DNA of 64,000 bases from Aegilops tauschii subsp. strangulata. Taxonomy: Eukaryota > Streptophyta > Magnoliopsida > Poales > Poaceae. The stretch covers positions 237,314,622 to 237,378,621 of the forward strand of contig NC_053039.3 of the NCBI RefSeq assembly GCF_002575655.3, written 5' to 3'. The notes beneath the pieces were generated by a model. The model saw nothing but the letters and a program-made list of their open reading frames with translations, did no database searches and was not told the DNA's origin. This document shows positions 1-11,671 of this stretch, piece after piece. The position numbers and the translations under genes were made by a program. How positions within the stretch are numbered: the stretch's first letter is position 1; each line of letters opens with the position of its first letter.

Positions 1-1332
1 ATCCACCCTGATCCCAAGGTATATCAAAGCCAATTTTAATTAACAATGATTTGTGATTTAGTAGTGAGCACAAAGTAACATATATCATGTAATGACGAAG
101 TCTAACTCTCTTCCTATGCATCGGCATGTCATAAAAGAACAATTCATGCACACATAGTAAAGGCCAATGCATAGTATAAACAGTTTCTTGCAATTTTATC
201 ATATTGGAAACATGGAGAGGCGGAGATGTAGTTCCTCTCTCATGATAATTGAAAGTAGGAGCAGCAAGCACATGCATATTATATCTATCAAAATCATCAT
301 GTGTAGTAGTAAAAGGCAACCCATCAATATAATCCTTAACAAGTGCAAACTTCTCCGATATAGTTTAATTTGCAGAATTAAAAAAGATGATAGGACTATC
401 ATGTGTGGGTGCAATAGAAACAATTTCATTCTTAACATAAGGAACAATAGCAAGTTCATCTACATAAGCATCATTCATATTGGCATCATGGCCACAAGCA
501 TAGCAAGCATCAAGTTCATCAAAAAGGGATATTTCAAACGAATCAACGAGATCATAGCAATTATCATGGCATTCATCCTTCGGTAAGAACGAAGGGACAT
601 TAAATAATGTATGAGTTGGAGAGTTACTCTCATTAGAAGGTGGGCACGGGTAGCTAATCCGTTCTTCCTCCTTTTGTTCTTCACTCTCCTCATCATCTTT
701 TTCATCCAATGAGCTCACAATTTCATCAATTCCTTCTTCCATAGACTCCTGCAAAATATTAGTCTCTTCTTGGACAGCGGAACTCTCTCAATAAATTCAT
801 CAATATCGGAATTGAATTTATAATTATCATAGCAATATTTAAGGATAGCTAAATTTTCAGGTCTATAAACTGAATCATCAAAATCTTCAAAATCTTTAAA
901 CAAAGATTCAATTTCACATGCACCCTTAAAAGGAACAAATTCTTCTATTCGTTCCACATCATAGTGATCATATATACCATTAGCATAAGAAGCTAAGGTT
1001 TCATTATCATTAAATTTGCATGAAAAGGGAAGGTGTGGAGCCTTCATCCTAGAGCAACAAGTATAATCATATCTCAAGCATAGTTGCCGAGCATACCAAT
1101 GCAACATATGAATTTGATCCCATAATAGTTTCCCTTTTTGAGTCAAGCGATAATCCCTAAAGTATTCAGGTTGATCCAACGTGTCTCCCATTAGATAATT
1201 GAATGGGGTTTTCTCAGGATTATTAAAGTAGTGCATAATATCTTTCACATAATGAGCATCGAGGATTTTAGGAGGTTTCCCATCTCCATGAGTAGCAAGT
1301 ACACCTAATATTTTTGGTATTTTGTGTTCCAT
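1..1332 (-). pseudogene. Degenerate ORF of unknown function, element A coding module
   Basis: The frame opens with ATG at 1332, about 100 bases inside the primer-binding site, in the place where gag normally sits. It runs about 180 codons, shifts frame near 770-790, continues as an acidic stretch rich in Glu and Asp (EEGIDEIVSSLDEKDDEES), meets a TAA at 365-367 (CAA to TAA would explain it), and then stays open in the same frame to base 1. Near the end it carries a basic motif MPMHRKRVRLR at about 80-120. A very similar motif ends the otherwise different ORF at 33073-33906. I see no gag, zinc knuckle, protease or polymerase motif. The product probably belongs to a non-autonomous element mobilised by a relative. 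Function unknown. Confidence 0.7.
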
Positions 1333-1433
1333 ATCCGTAACTAAAGATAGAGAACAACTTAGAACAGCAAATAAAAACTACTTAGTGATAAAGCAAACAA
1401 GCACACACGAGAATATTCACCCCACGCTATAAC

Positions 1434-1451
1434 TCCCCGGCAACGGCGCCA
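1434..1451 (-). other. Primer-binding site, tRNA-Asp type
   Basis: On the minus strand the 18 bases read TGGCGCCGTTGCCGGGGA, the complement of the 3' end of plant tRNA-Asp. They start 11 bases after the LTR edge at 1463, which sets the direction of reverse transcription and the orientation of element A. Confidence 0.9.
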
Positions 1452-1462
1452 GAAAAAGGTCT

Positions 1463-2957
1463 TGATAACCCACAAGTATAGGGGATCAATTGTAGCCTCT
1501 TTCGATAAGTAAGAGTGTCGAACCCAACGAGGAGCTAAAGGTAGAACAAATATTCCCTCAAGTTCTATCGACCACCGATACAACTCTACGCACGCTTAAC
1601 GTTCGCTTTACCTAGAACATGTATGAAACTAGAAGTACTTTGTAGGTGTTTTTGGATAGGTTTCAAGAATATAAAGAGCATGTAAATAAAAACTAGGGGC
1701 TGTTTAGGTAAGGAAGCAATAAAGTTAGGATAGCGAGTGTGGAAAAGTGGTGGTAGGAGTTGTGAAATTGTCCCTAAGCAATTGACTACGTTACTAGACC
1801 GATAGCAAGTTTTATGTGGGAGAGGCCACTGCTAGCATGTCATCCCTGACTTGGAATTCTATGCACTTATGATTGGAACTATTAGCAAGCATCCGCAACT
1901 ACTAGCGTTCATTAAGGTAAAACCCAACCATAGCATTAAGATATATTGGTCCCCCTTCAATCCCGTATGCATCAATTTCTATGCTAGGTTGAAGCTTCTG
2001 TCACTCTTGCCCTCCAATACATAGTCCTATCAACATACAACTAACCCTATGGTGTGATCCACGCGTGCTCTCATATGATGGGCACCAAAGGACGGCAACA
2101 TAACCACAAGCAAATTAAACCAATCATAGCAATTCACCAATTACCGATAGGACGACGAGAATCTACTCAGACAACATAGGATGGCAACACATCATTGGAT
2201 AATAATATGAAGCATAAAGCACCATGTTCAAGTAGAGGGTACAGCGGGTTGCGGGAGAGTGGACCGCTGTAGATAGATGGGGGAAGGTGATGAAGATGTT
2301 GGTGAAGATGACGGAGGTGTTGGTGTAGATTGCGGTGACGATGATGGCCCCGGCCGCGTTCCGGCGCCACCGGGAGAGAGGGAGAGAGGGCCCCCCTTCT
2401 TCTTCTTCCTTGACCTTATCCCTAGATGGGAGAAGGGTTTACCCTCTGGTCCATGGCCTCCATGGCGGCGGAGGGGCGAGAGCCCCTCCGAGATTGGATC
2501 TGTCTCTCTGTCTCTCTCTGTTTCCGCGCTCCCTGATTATGCCCTTTCACCGTTTCTTATATTCCCTCCGATTGGGCTGAAATTTGGACACGATTCTTAT
2601 CCGGATATTGGCTTTCTTGCGGCGAAAGAAGGGCACCAACCGCCTTACGGGGTGGCCACGAGGGTCAGGGGCGCGCCCCCTGCCTCGTGGCCCCCTCGGG
2701 CATCATCTCGCGTTGATTCTTCTTCCCAAAAATCACATATATTCCAAAAAAATCTCCGTCAGTTTTTATCCCGTTTGGACTCCGTTTGATATGGATCTTC
2801 TGCGAAACAAAAAACATGCAACAAACAGGAACTGGCACTGGGGACTGGATCAATATGTTAGTCCCAAAAATAGTATAAAAAGTTGCCAAAAGTATATGAA
2901 AGTTGTATAATATTGGCATGGAACAATAAAAATTATAGATACGATGGAGACGTATCG
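1463..2957 (-). repeat. 5' LTR of element A (1495 bp)
   Basis: On the minus strand the LTR should begin with TG; it begins CG because the last base of the terminus has changed (plus strand reads gacgtatcg). It ends in CA next to the primer-binding site. The first 45 bases match the TGATACGTCTCC-type start of the Sabrina-like LTRs elsewhere in the window, but the other end (ATAACCCACAAGTATAGGGG on the plus strand) is different, so this is a separate family. Short ORFs inside it are on both strands and look like chance. Confidence 0.85.
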
Positions 2958-4129
2958 GCCAACAACAGGTCTATGTTTATCTTTTTCATCAGGTTTAGCA
3001 ATTCTAGCAGCTTCATCACAGAAGTAAATAACATGCCCATCAATATATTCTACCAGGAGATCTTTAACCATAGCAACACTAGGTTCTACTTTAATTTGTT
3101 CAGCAGGTTTAGGTGCTCCAATATTACTTTTGCGAACCGCAATTGAAACCTTAGCATGTTCCTTTATCCTAACAGGGAAAGGTGGTTTTTCAATATAAGC
3201 AGTAGGCACAACTGGATCAACATTGTAAATAATAGTTTCATCTTTAAATACGACCAGTCCTTTAATTTCTTCGTTAATCGGGAGATGATATTTAAACCAC
3301 TTCTCCTTAGGGAGATCAACATGAGTAGCAAAATATTCACAAAAAGAGGCTACTATCTCAGAGTCAAGTCCATATTTAGTGCTAAACTTGTGAAAAGCAT
3401 CGGTATTCATAAAAGATTTAACATAATCAAATTCAAGCTTAATACGTGACTCCTTACCTTCGTCGAGTTCCCAATCTTCAGAGTTGCATTTAATTCTTTC
3501 TAAAAGATCCCACCTGAATTCAATAGTCTTCTTCATAAAAGAACTAGTACAAGAAGTATCGAACATGGATTGATCATCACGAGAAAGCCGAGCATAAAAA
3601 TTCCGAATGATAATTTCTCTAGAGAGCTCATGATTAGGACATAAATATAACATTGACTTAATCCTCCCCCAAGCTAGAGCGATACTTTCTCCTTCACGAG
3701 GCCAAAAACTATATATATACTTCCGATCACGATGAACTAGATGCATAGGATAAATTTTTGGTGAAAGTCCAATTTCAATCGATTCCAATTCCAAGATCCA
3801 ATATCAACGCATAGCCTATACCATGTCAATGCTTTTCCCTTCAAAGATAAAGGGAAAACCTTCTTCTTAGCTTCATATCTGAATAAACCTGCAAGCTTAA
3901 ATAATCCACAAATTTCATCCACATATATCAAGTGCATATCAGGATGTTCAGTTCCATCTCCTGCATAAGGATTAGCTAGCAGTTGTTCTATCATGCCCGA
4001 AGGAATTTCATAACCAATATTTTCAGTAGGTGCAGTAGGTTGAGGGGCAACTAATTGTGGTTCCGGTCGAGGTGAAGATACCCCAAACAAACCCATCAAA
4101 GGATGATTCTCCATAGTAACAGGTAACAA
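2958..4129 (-). pseudogene. gag: Athila-type gag (capsid) fragment with frameshift
   Basis: Gag forms the particle in which retrotransposon RNA is packaged. The frame starts with ATG at 4129. The first 120 codons hold a Pro-rich N-terminus and the start of the plant gag domain (FPLSLKGKALTWY, then FHQKF). A frameshift near 3755 moves to a second frame, which continues with WPREGESIALAWGRIKSML and LCPNHELSREIIIRNFYARL, both typical of the retrotransposon gag domain of Athila-like polyproteins. The frame is still open when element A interrupts it at 2958, so the protease and polymerase parts are off-window. Nonfunctional as it stands. Confidence 0.8.
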
Positions 4130-4191
4130 TAAATTTCAGCATGTAGTAATAATTTTTCCTTACCAATTTCCACTTTCCAAGAGCACTTCAC

Positions 4192-4209
4192 TCCCCGGAA
4201 ACAGCGCCA
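4192..4209 (-). other. Degenerate tRNA-Asp primer-binding site
   Basis: On the minus strand it reads TGGCGCTGTTTCCGGGGA, two mismatches from the site at 1434-1451. It lies 11 bases inside the LTR edge at 4221, the same spacing as in the other Athila-type elements here. Confidence 0.8.
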
Positions 4210-4220
4210 AAAAAGAGCCT

Positions 4221-5697
4221 TGATGACCCACAAGTATAGGGAATTAATTGTAGTCCTTACGAGTGTCGAACCCATCGAGGAGCAGAAGGAAATGACAAGT
4301 GGTTTTCAGCAAGGTATTTTCTGCAAGCACTGAAATTGTCAGTAACAGGTAGTTTGATAGCAAGGTAATTTGTAGCGAGTAAGTAATGATAATAGTAAAT
4401 AAAGTGCAGAAAGGTAGCCCACTCCTTTTGTGGCAAAGGATAGGCCAAAACAATCTCTTATGATAAGCAAAGAGTTCTTGAGGGTACATTGGAATTTCAT
4501 CTAGTCACTTTCACCATGTTGGTTTGATTCGTGTTCGCTACTTTGATAATTTGATATGTGGGTGGACTGATGCTTAGGTGTTGTTATTACTTGAACAAAC
4601 CTCCTATTTATGATTAACCCCTTCACAAGCATCCGCAACTACGAGAAAAGTATTAAGATAAAATCTAACCATAGCATTAAACTTTTGGATCCAAATCAGG
4701 CCCTTACGAAATAGCGCATAAACTAGGGTTTAAGCTTTTGTCACTCTAGCAACCCATCATCTAATAACTACTCCACAATGCATTCCCTTAGGCCCAAATA
4801 TGGTGAAGTGCCATGTAGTAGACGTTCACATGACACCACTAAGGGAATCACAACATACATATCAACAAAATATCGAACACATATCAAGTTCACATGACTA
4901 CTTGCAACATGACTTCTCCCGTGACCTCAAGAACAAAAGTAACTACTCACAAATAATAATCATGCTCAATATCAGAGGTGTATTAAATAGTATAATGGAT
5001 CTGAACATGTAGTCTTCCACCAAATAAACCATATAGTAATCAACTACAAGATGTAATCAACACTACTAGTCACCCACAAGTACCAATCTAAGGTTCCGGT
5101 ACAAAGATTGAACACAAGAGATGAACTAGGGTTTGAGAGGACATGGTGTTGTTGAAGATGTTGATGGAGATTGCCCTCCCAAAGATTGGAGAGTTGTTGG
5201 TTACGACGATGATGATGATTTCCCCCTCCGGGAGGGAAGTTCCCCCGGCGGAATCGCTCCACCGGAGGGAAAAAGTGCTCCTTCCCAAGTTCCGCCTCAA
5301 GACGGTGGTGCTTCGTCCCGAAAGTCTCCTCCTAATTTTTTTCTAGGTAAAAATGACCTATATACCAGAAGATGGGCTCCAAAGGTGGGCCGAGGAGGGC
5401 ACGCCCAGGTCGGTTGTGCCCACCTGGTGGGCCTCCTCCGGTAGTTATTTGCTCCATTATTTTCATATATTCCAAAACAATTCTCTGTAAATTTTTAGCT
5501 CATTCGGAGATGTGCAGAATAGGTGACTCTGACGTTGCTTTTTCAAGTCCAGAATTCCAGCTGCCGGCATTCTCCCTCTTTGTGAAAACCTTGCATATTA
5601 TGAGAGAAAAGGCATTAGAATTACTCCAAAAAGCATTATTATGCATAAAAACATTATAAATAACAGTAGGAAAAGATGATGCAAAATGGACGCATCA
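4221..5697 (-). repeat. 5' LTR of element B (1477 bp)
   Basis: Bounded by TG...CA: on the minus strand it starts TGATGCGTCCATTTTGCATC at 5697 and ends ...GGGTCATCA at 4221, next to the primer site. Its inner end resembles that of element A (acccacaagtatag), so the two are related Athila-type families. It contains small ORFs on both strands (for example 5133-5444) that I do not regard as genes. Confidence 0.85.
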
Positions 5698-7060
5698 TAT
5701 CTCCCTTTCCTAGTTTTGGCCTAACAACAATTTTGAATATTGGAAGGAGCTTGAGGATTGATTCCTACCAGAAGGACCCCTGTGGAGCATCTGTAACCAC
5801 TTTATCAGGATAGTAAGATTCCCAAAAAAATTGGACCCATGTCACTTCCTATTGATTAAGGAACTTGTGCAGATGTTTCATAAGTAAACATTTGTTTTGA
5901 GCTGGAATATCAAGAACTCTAAGGCCTCCTTTATCTTTGTGTTGGCAAAAAAATTCCCAAGCAATGAGTGTTGTTCTTCTATCTTCCATACCATATTTAC
6001 TCCAAAAAAGCGTCTAAGATATTTGTTGATCTGCTCCATAATACTAATTGGCAGTGCAAAAGCAAACAAGAATTTTTTTTGGCAAACTATAGAATACATA
6101 TTTGACTAGCACTAGCTTGTCCCCATAGGATAAGAATGATGAGAATCCACACAACCTCCTCTCAATTATCTGCATGATGAGCATGAAATCCTGCAACTTA
6201 GGTTTGTCCAAACACAAAGGCAGCCCCAAGTAAGTAAATGGGAAATATCCAATCTTGCACCCCAGAGAAAGAGATAGTTCTTGCATTTTATCTTCAGGGG
6301 TATTGATAGGTACCATCACTAATTTTTCATAGTTAACCATGAGCCCAGTGTAAGCAATGAAGTACATCAAAAGATTTTTGACTTAGCTTAGCTGAGAAGA
6401 GCATGCATGCGTAACTAATAAACTATCATCTGCATACGGAATGACATAAAAATCTTTGCAAGAACCAGATCTGATGGAGGCATGAATTAAATTTTGTTCC
6501 ATTGCTTCATTAATGATTGATTGCGGTAAGTCAGCAACAATGACAAAAGGCAATGGAGAAAGAGGATCCCCCTGCCTAACACCTCTTTTGCATTTGAACT
6601 ATTTACCAGGAACTCCATTGAGCAGAAATGAAGAATAAACAGAAGCAAGTATCAAATGTATCCACATCAACCACTTTTGTCGAAAACCCCTTGAAGCAAA
6701 TAGATCTCTGCTTGCATTGTGCTCAATCATATCAAAAGCTTTCTCAAAATCAAGTTTGAGGATAATAAGATCTTGATCAGATTGCTGACACTAATGAATG
6801 AATTCATAAGACTCTGGATAGATCTGTTTTCAAAAAACCATATTGATTCTTGTGCACAAATTGAAGCATCACAGCTTGTAACCTGTTAGCCAACAAATTT
6901 GTGATGATTATAATTGAGGAGTTCAACAGAGAAATGGGCCAAGATGATTTTATTTTTTGGACAGAAGAGTTATGTAAGATGAGTTAATGCTCTGTAAATT
7001 GATTTTCCCATGATAAAAAATCCTCAATCAAGAAATAGAAATCAGGACTAAATGTTAAAA
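5698..7060 (-). pseudogene. LINE (non-LTR retrotransposon) reverse transcriptase fragment
   Basis: Translating the minus strand in shifting frames gives the motif order of plant L1-type ORF2: FYHGKINLQSINSSYITLL (about 6975-7020), PISLLNSS and NLLANRLQ (6890-6960), LKLDFEKAFD (about 6740-6770), RQGDPLSP (6555-6585), the catalytic YADD box (6425-6436), then FTYLGLPLCLDKPKL and IERRLCGFSSFLS (6100-6240). The domain copies element RNA at the target site. At least one stop and several frameshifts break it. The C-terminal part ends abruptly at 5697, where element B inserted; the N-terminal endonuclease half is not recognisable upstream. Confidence 0.85.
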
Positions 7061-8101
7061 TCATCACAAGTTGAAATGGCGTGAGTCAGAGCAAAGTTTA
7101 AATTGAAACTTGAAACTAAATGTTATAGAACTGGCGTCGAGTAGCTTATGTCTCCACGGGAACAATGTGTTCACTGTTCGATGAAGAACACGAATCTAGG
7201 CATAGGGAAGCATCACCACATCATCCTTCTCCAGCCCCTCTCGCCCAGTCCTCCTCTCTCCACTGTTGCGGGCAATTCGAGCGGTGGCTCACCATTTTTG
7301 TCGGTTATTTCTCATGCCATCAGCTCTCGTCATTGGAATCTTCATTTCCCGGTGTGCCATTGCTAAAGGCTCCAAGATAACTTGTTGGATGACGTCTCCG
7401 ACGATTGCCTGGGGCCTAGTGATTTGAGGGGGTTGAGAGATTGTTCAAGGAAACGATGGTTGTTCCTTCCTATTTCACGTTGGGCCGAAGTGGTGATGGA
7501 GGTTTAGTAATGGCTAATGTTGCGGCCAAGGTGCCACTCGGGCTCGTTGTGTTTGGTGCGAGTAGTGTCACGGTCGGGTGGAGCGGCCAAGGCAATGATG
7601 AGTGATATTTTTGCGCTCATCACACCTTTGTTTAAACCAGATAATCTCGGAATTCCCAATCAAATCACTCTGATATTGCTACTAATGACTAATAAATATG
7701 AGAGATCACGAAATCCTTTGTTTTATGTGTTTTCATGGGAAAAGGGCTTAAACATTGAAGAATATCATCTTAAGGAAGGAAATACAAAGTTTATTGGAAG
7801 AGACAAATCAATTGGAGGCACACGAAGTAATCTAGAGCACAAGACGGCACATGTTACAAGCACACATGCTTGTATCGCCGGTCATACCAGCCACAGTCAG
7901 CACCAGGTTGTCCAGCTGACCAACTTATGTAAAGGGGTTGACACCAGAATCTTAACACGGAGAGCACTTCGCGAAATTGAGATACAAAACCCATCTTCCA
8001 TCCCTAGCCGCCACGATTTCTCATCTCACCTCCATAGCCACCATCATCATCGTAGCCATTCTCTCCAAGTTAGTCATACTTGTAATCGGTGTATCACATC
8101 C
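7061..8101. other. Unassigned stretch between LINE fragment and LTR fragment
   Basis: I recognise no family here. An open frame of 211 codons on the plus strand (7517-8152) has a His/Ser-rich end and runs into the LTR-like fragment that follows, which argues against a real gene. A 72-codon frame at 7148-7366 is also featureless. It may be the remnant of the LINE 5' end or of an older element. Confidence 0.4.
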
Positions 8102-9230
8102 TGTGATGCCCCCACTTATAATGGTGCACTAACCATACACGCACCATGCTAGATCACGAACGGTAACTCACGTCAATATCACAACACAACTCTACGACAC
8201 AAAGATAAACATAGATCCTTATATTACAACTCCGGGTCACGAGGACCCATAATACACCGGTCATCAAATCAAATATTATCTGAGTACAAACATAGTTAGA
8301 CAAGTTTGCCTTAAGAAGGCCGAGCAAAACAATGACACTAGATCAAAAGGCGAGGTCTCCTGCCTGGGACCTTCGGACTACTCCTGGTCGTCGGTCTCCA
8401 TGTACTACGCTCCGCCGGGTAACCTGCATCCACATTGCTACCAATTGTTGTAGCAACCGGGTCGAATGAAAAGGGTAGAAAAGCAACCATGAGTACTCAT
8501 TTGAAGTAAACGCAAGACTTACATCAGATCGACACTAGATATGCATCGGTATCAGAGGAATGGGGTAGTATCTGTGGACTAAACTGTAGAAATGCCAGAA
8601 TAAGGGGGAGAAACTCATCCTATCGAAGACTACGTCTTCTTGCAGCCATCATCTTGTAGCAGTAGAAGAGAGGAGCTTATATATAATATTTAGTAACATG
8701 TATATATAAGCAACACCCATAGATCCTTCCTCGACTACTCAGCGAGAAAGTGATCCCGGCGTAGTAAAACAGTAAAGTAATACAATAGTATCCGGTTCTA
8801 GTTGTAGTAGATCAGGGTACAACTCCAAGCGTCCTGTTACCATGGACACGACTATTTGAATAGATTGCTTCCCTACAGGGGTGCACCACATTACCTGATA
8901 TGCTCGATTACCTCTGGCCGGACACACTTTTCTGGGTAATGCCCGGCCTCGGATAATCGACACGTCGTAATCCTACCTAGGCTCTCCAGAGAGGTCAGCA
9001 TGCCGGTCTACATCCTAAGTGCGAAGGGGTCATGGGCCTATCGTCCTAAGCACTCCTACGTGTTGCGAGGACAGTCGAGCCCAATCCTAGCATACCTCTT
9101 TATACAAAGCAGGCAGTTATGGATCCCCGGGGCGTGTGCCGCTCAACTATGACGTCCGTCGAGCTTTTGGGAGAAATCATACAACACTGAGGGTCCCATA
9201 TACCATTATCTCGCGCAGCAGTTAGTGTGT
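8102..9230. repeat. LTR-like fragment, probable gypsy
   Basis: Starts at TGTGATGCCCCCACTTATAA and contains low-copy-looking but non-coding sequence that resembles Triticeae gypsy LTRs I remember, including a Cys/Gly-free GC-rich stretch at 8880-9180. No partner LTR, primer site or coding region is visible, so orientation and limits are uncertain. The right limit is set only by the start of the next recognisable LTR piece. Confidence 0.4.
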
Positions 9231-9800
9231 ATAGATAACCCACAAGTATAGGGGATCGTAACAGTTTTCGAGGGTAGAGTATTCAACTCAAATTTATTGA
9301 TTTGACACAAGGGTAGCAAAACAATATTTGCAAGTATTAGCAGTTGTGTTGTCAATTCAACCACACTTGGAGAACTAAATATCCGTAGCAGAGTGATCAA
9401 TAGCACAATAATATGATAGTTTGGTAGTAGTGGTAACAATAGCAATAGTAACGGTAACAGCAGTAGCAGTAGTTTTGTAGCAATAGTGACAGCAACAGCA
9501 ATAGTAGTAACTTAGCAAAGATCAATATGTGAAAAGCTCTCAGGGATTGGATAGGTGATGGATAATTATGTTGGATACCATTCATCATGTAACAGTTATA
9601 ACCTAGGGCGAGACAGAAACTAGCTCCAATTCATCAATGTAATGTAGTCATGTATTCCGTATATAGCCATACATGCTTGCGATAAGAACTTGTATGACAT
9701 CTTTTTTCCTACAGTCCCATGGCAGCATGGTCCATAAAGAAACTAAGGTATATTAAGGCCTCCTTTTAATAGACAACTGGAACAAAGCATTAACACATAG
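9231..9800 (-). repeat. Truncated LTR of an Athila/WHAM-like element
   Basis: Begins with gataacccacaagtatagg, the same inner LTR end seen at 1463, so it is the 3' portion of a minus-strand LTR. It includes a degenerate AGT/AAC trinucleotide tract at about 9425-9510 (agtagtggtaacaatagcaa and variants). It stops at 9800, where a plus-strand gypsy LTR starts, so it is probably the oldest layer of the stack that follows. Confidence 0.6.
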
Positions 9801-9914
9801 TGTCGTGGTTTTGTCACGGCAGATGTCCTCGTGAAAGGACATAGTCTTGAGGCCATCACTGCTAGGTGATTGCTTGAACGGGGTTGATTGGAATCAAAAT
9901 ACGAGGGTTTACCC

Positions 9915-11656
9915 TGAAGGAAATATGCCCTAGAGGCAATAATAAAGTTTTTATTTTATATTTCCTTATTCATGATAAAGGTTTATTATTCATGCTAGAA
10001 TTGTATTGATCGGAAACCTTAATACATGTTTGAATACATAAACAAACACCGTGTCTCAAGTGAGCCTCTACTAGACTAGCTCGTTGATAAAAATGGTTAA
10101 GGTTTCCTAACCATTGACATGAGTTGTCATTTGATAACGAGATCACATCATTAGGAGAATGATGTGATGGACAAGACCCATCCGTTAGCTTAGCATTATG
10201 ATCGTTCAGTTTTATTGCTATTGCTTTCTTCATGTCAAATACATATTCCTTCGACTATGAGATTATGCAACTCACGGATACCAGAGCAATGCCTTGTGTG
10301 CTATCAAACATCACAACGTAACTAGGTGATTATAAAGATGCTCTACAGGTATCTCCGAAGGTGTTTGTTGAGTTGGCATAGATCGAGATTAGGATTTGTC
10401 GCTTCGAGTATCGGAGAGGTATCTCTGGGCCCTCTCGGTAATACAGATCATAAGCTTGCAAGAAAATGACTAAGGAGTTGGTCACAAGGTGATGTATTAT
10501 GGAACGAGTAAAGAGGCTTGCCGGTAACGAGATTGAACTAGGTATGAAGATACCGGCGATCGAATCTCGGGCAAGTAACATACCAATAGACAAAGGGAAT
10601 TACATATGTTGTCATAACGGTTCGACCGATAAAGATCTTCGTAGAATATGTAGGAGCCAATATGGGCATCCAGGTTCCGCTATTGGTTATTGACCGGATA
10701 GGTGTCTCGGTCATGTCTACATAGTTCTCGAACATGTAGGGTCCGCACGCTTAACATTCGATGACGATATAATATTTTATGAGTTATTTGATTTGGTGAC
10801 CGAATGTTGTTCGGAGTCCCGGATGAGATCACGGACATGACGAGGAGTCTCGAAATGGTCGAGTGGTAAGGATTGATATATAGGATGATAGTATTCGGAC
10901 ACCGGAAGTGTTCCGAAGGGTACCGGGTACATATCGGGTCACCGAAAAGGATTTTCGGGCACCCCCGGCGAAGATATGGGCCTTATGGGCCAAGAGAGGG
11001 AACACACCAGCCCACAAGGGCTGGTGCACCCCTATATAGGCCGGACCTATGAGGGGGATAAGGAAAGAGGGGAGGGAAAGGAAAGTATGGAGTAGGACTC
11101 CCCCTTCCTTCCCCTTCTTCTTACAAGGAAAGGGGGGCACAGGGCAAGGCGGCAACACAAGGGCTGCCGCAAGGTCTCTTGGGGCGCCCTAGTGGATGCC
11201 TCCTCCCCTCCCCCCTATATATACATGGGTAGGGGGTGCCACACAATGAGACACAACATTGTCTTAGCCGTGTGCGGCGCCCCCGTCCACCGTTTACTCC
11301 CTCGGTCATATTTTGGTAGTGCTTAGGTGAAGCCCTGCGGAAATCACTTCACCATCACCATCACCACGCTGTCGTGCTTCTGGAACTCATCTACTGCCTT
11401 GCCGTCTTGCTGGATGAAGAAGGCGGAGGACGTCACCAAGCTGAACGTGTGCAGAACGCGGAGGTGCCGTGCGTTCGGTACTTGATCGGTTGAAGCGCGA
11501 AGAAGTTCGACTACATCAACCGCGTTGAGAAACGCTTCAGCTTACGGTATATGAGGGTACGTAGACACACTCTCCCCCTCGTTGCTATGCATGTCCATGG
11601 ATAGATCATTGCGTGGCATAGAAATATTTTTGTTTTCCATGCAACGATTCCCAACT
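9915..11656 (+). repeat. 5' LTR (LTR 1) of the copia element (1742 bp)
   Basis: Starts TGAAGGAAATATGCCCTAG directly after the taccc duplication and ends at 11656, where the expected terminal CA reads CT. It holds the TATA box TATATATAC near 11216-11224, which would drive the genomic transcript. The small ORFs inside it lie on both strands and recur in LTR 2 and LTR 3 with changes, so they are not genes. Confidence 0.92.
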
Positions 11657-11657
11657 G

Positions 11658-11671
11658 TGGCATCATGAGCC
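11658..11671 (+). other. Copia primer-binding site (initiator tRNA-Met type)
   Basis: Reads TGGCATCATGAGCC, a variant of the TGGTATCAGAGC core complementary to initiator tRNA-Met. It begins one base after the LTR end, the normal spacing for this group. The same bases recur at 53241 between LTR 2 and LTR 3. Confidence 0.8.

Larger units (their letters stand above)
1..2957 (-). mobile_element. Partial non-autonomous Athila-type LTR retrotransposon (element A)
   Basis: Seen: a minus-strand LTR (1463-2957), a tRNA-Asp primer-binding site just inside it, and an acidic coding region that runs off the left edge. The element interrupts the gag of a second minus-strand element at 2957/2958, so it is the younger of the two. 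The other LTR and the second target-site duplication lie outside the window. Athila-group elements are known to prime with tRNA-Asp, which fits. No reverse transcriptase or integrase is visible in the part present. Confidence 0.85.
2958..5697 (-). mobile_element. Partial Athila-type LTR retrotransposon (element B)
   Basis: Seen: a minus-strand LTR (4221-5697), a degenerate tRNA-Asp primer site and a gag fragment cut by element A at 2958. The rest of the element lies beyond the left edge. Its right edge (5697) falls in the middle of a LINE coding sequence, so it inserted into that LINE. Confidence 0.85.

Noticed and set aside
5133..5444. Open frames of 60-100 codons within the element B LTR
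   Set aside because: On both strands within an LTR, with no domain; GC-rich leader sequence explains them.
7517..8152. Plus-strand open frame of 211 codons
   Set aside because: Low-complexity His/Ser end, no recognisable domain, and it crosses into the LTR-like fragment at 8102.
9425..9510. Trinucleotide-rich tract as a microsatellite of interest
   Set aside because: It is degenerate and belongs to the LTR family sequence.
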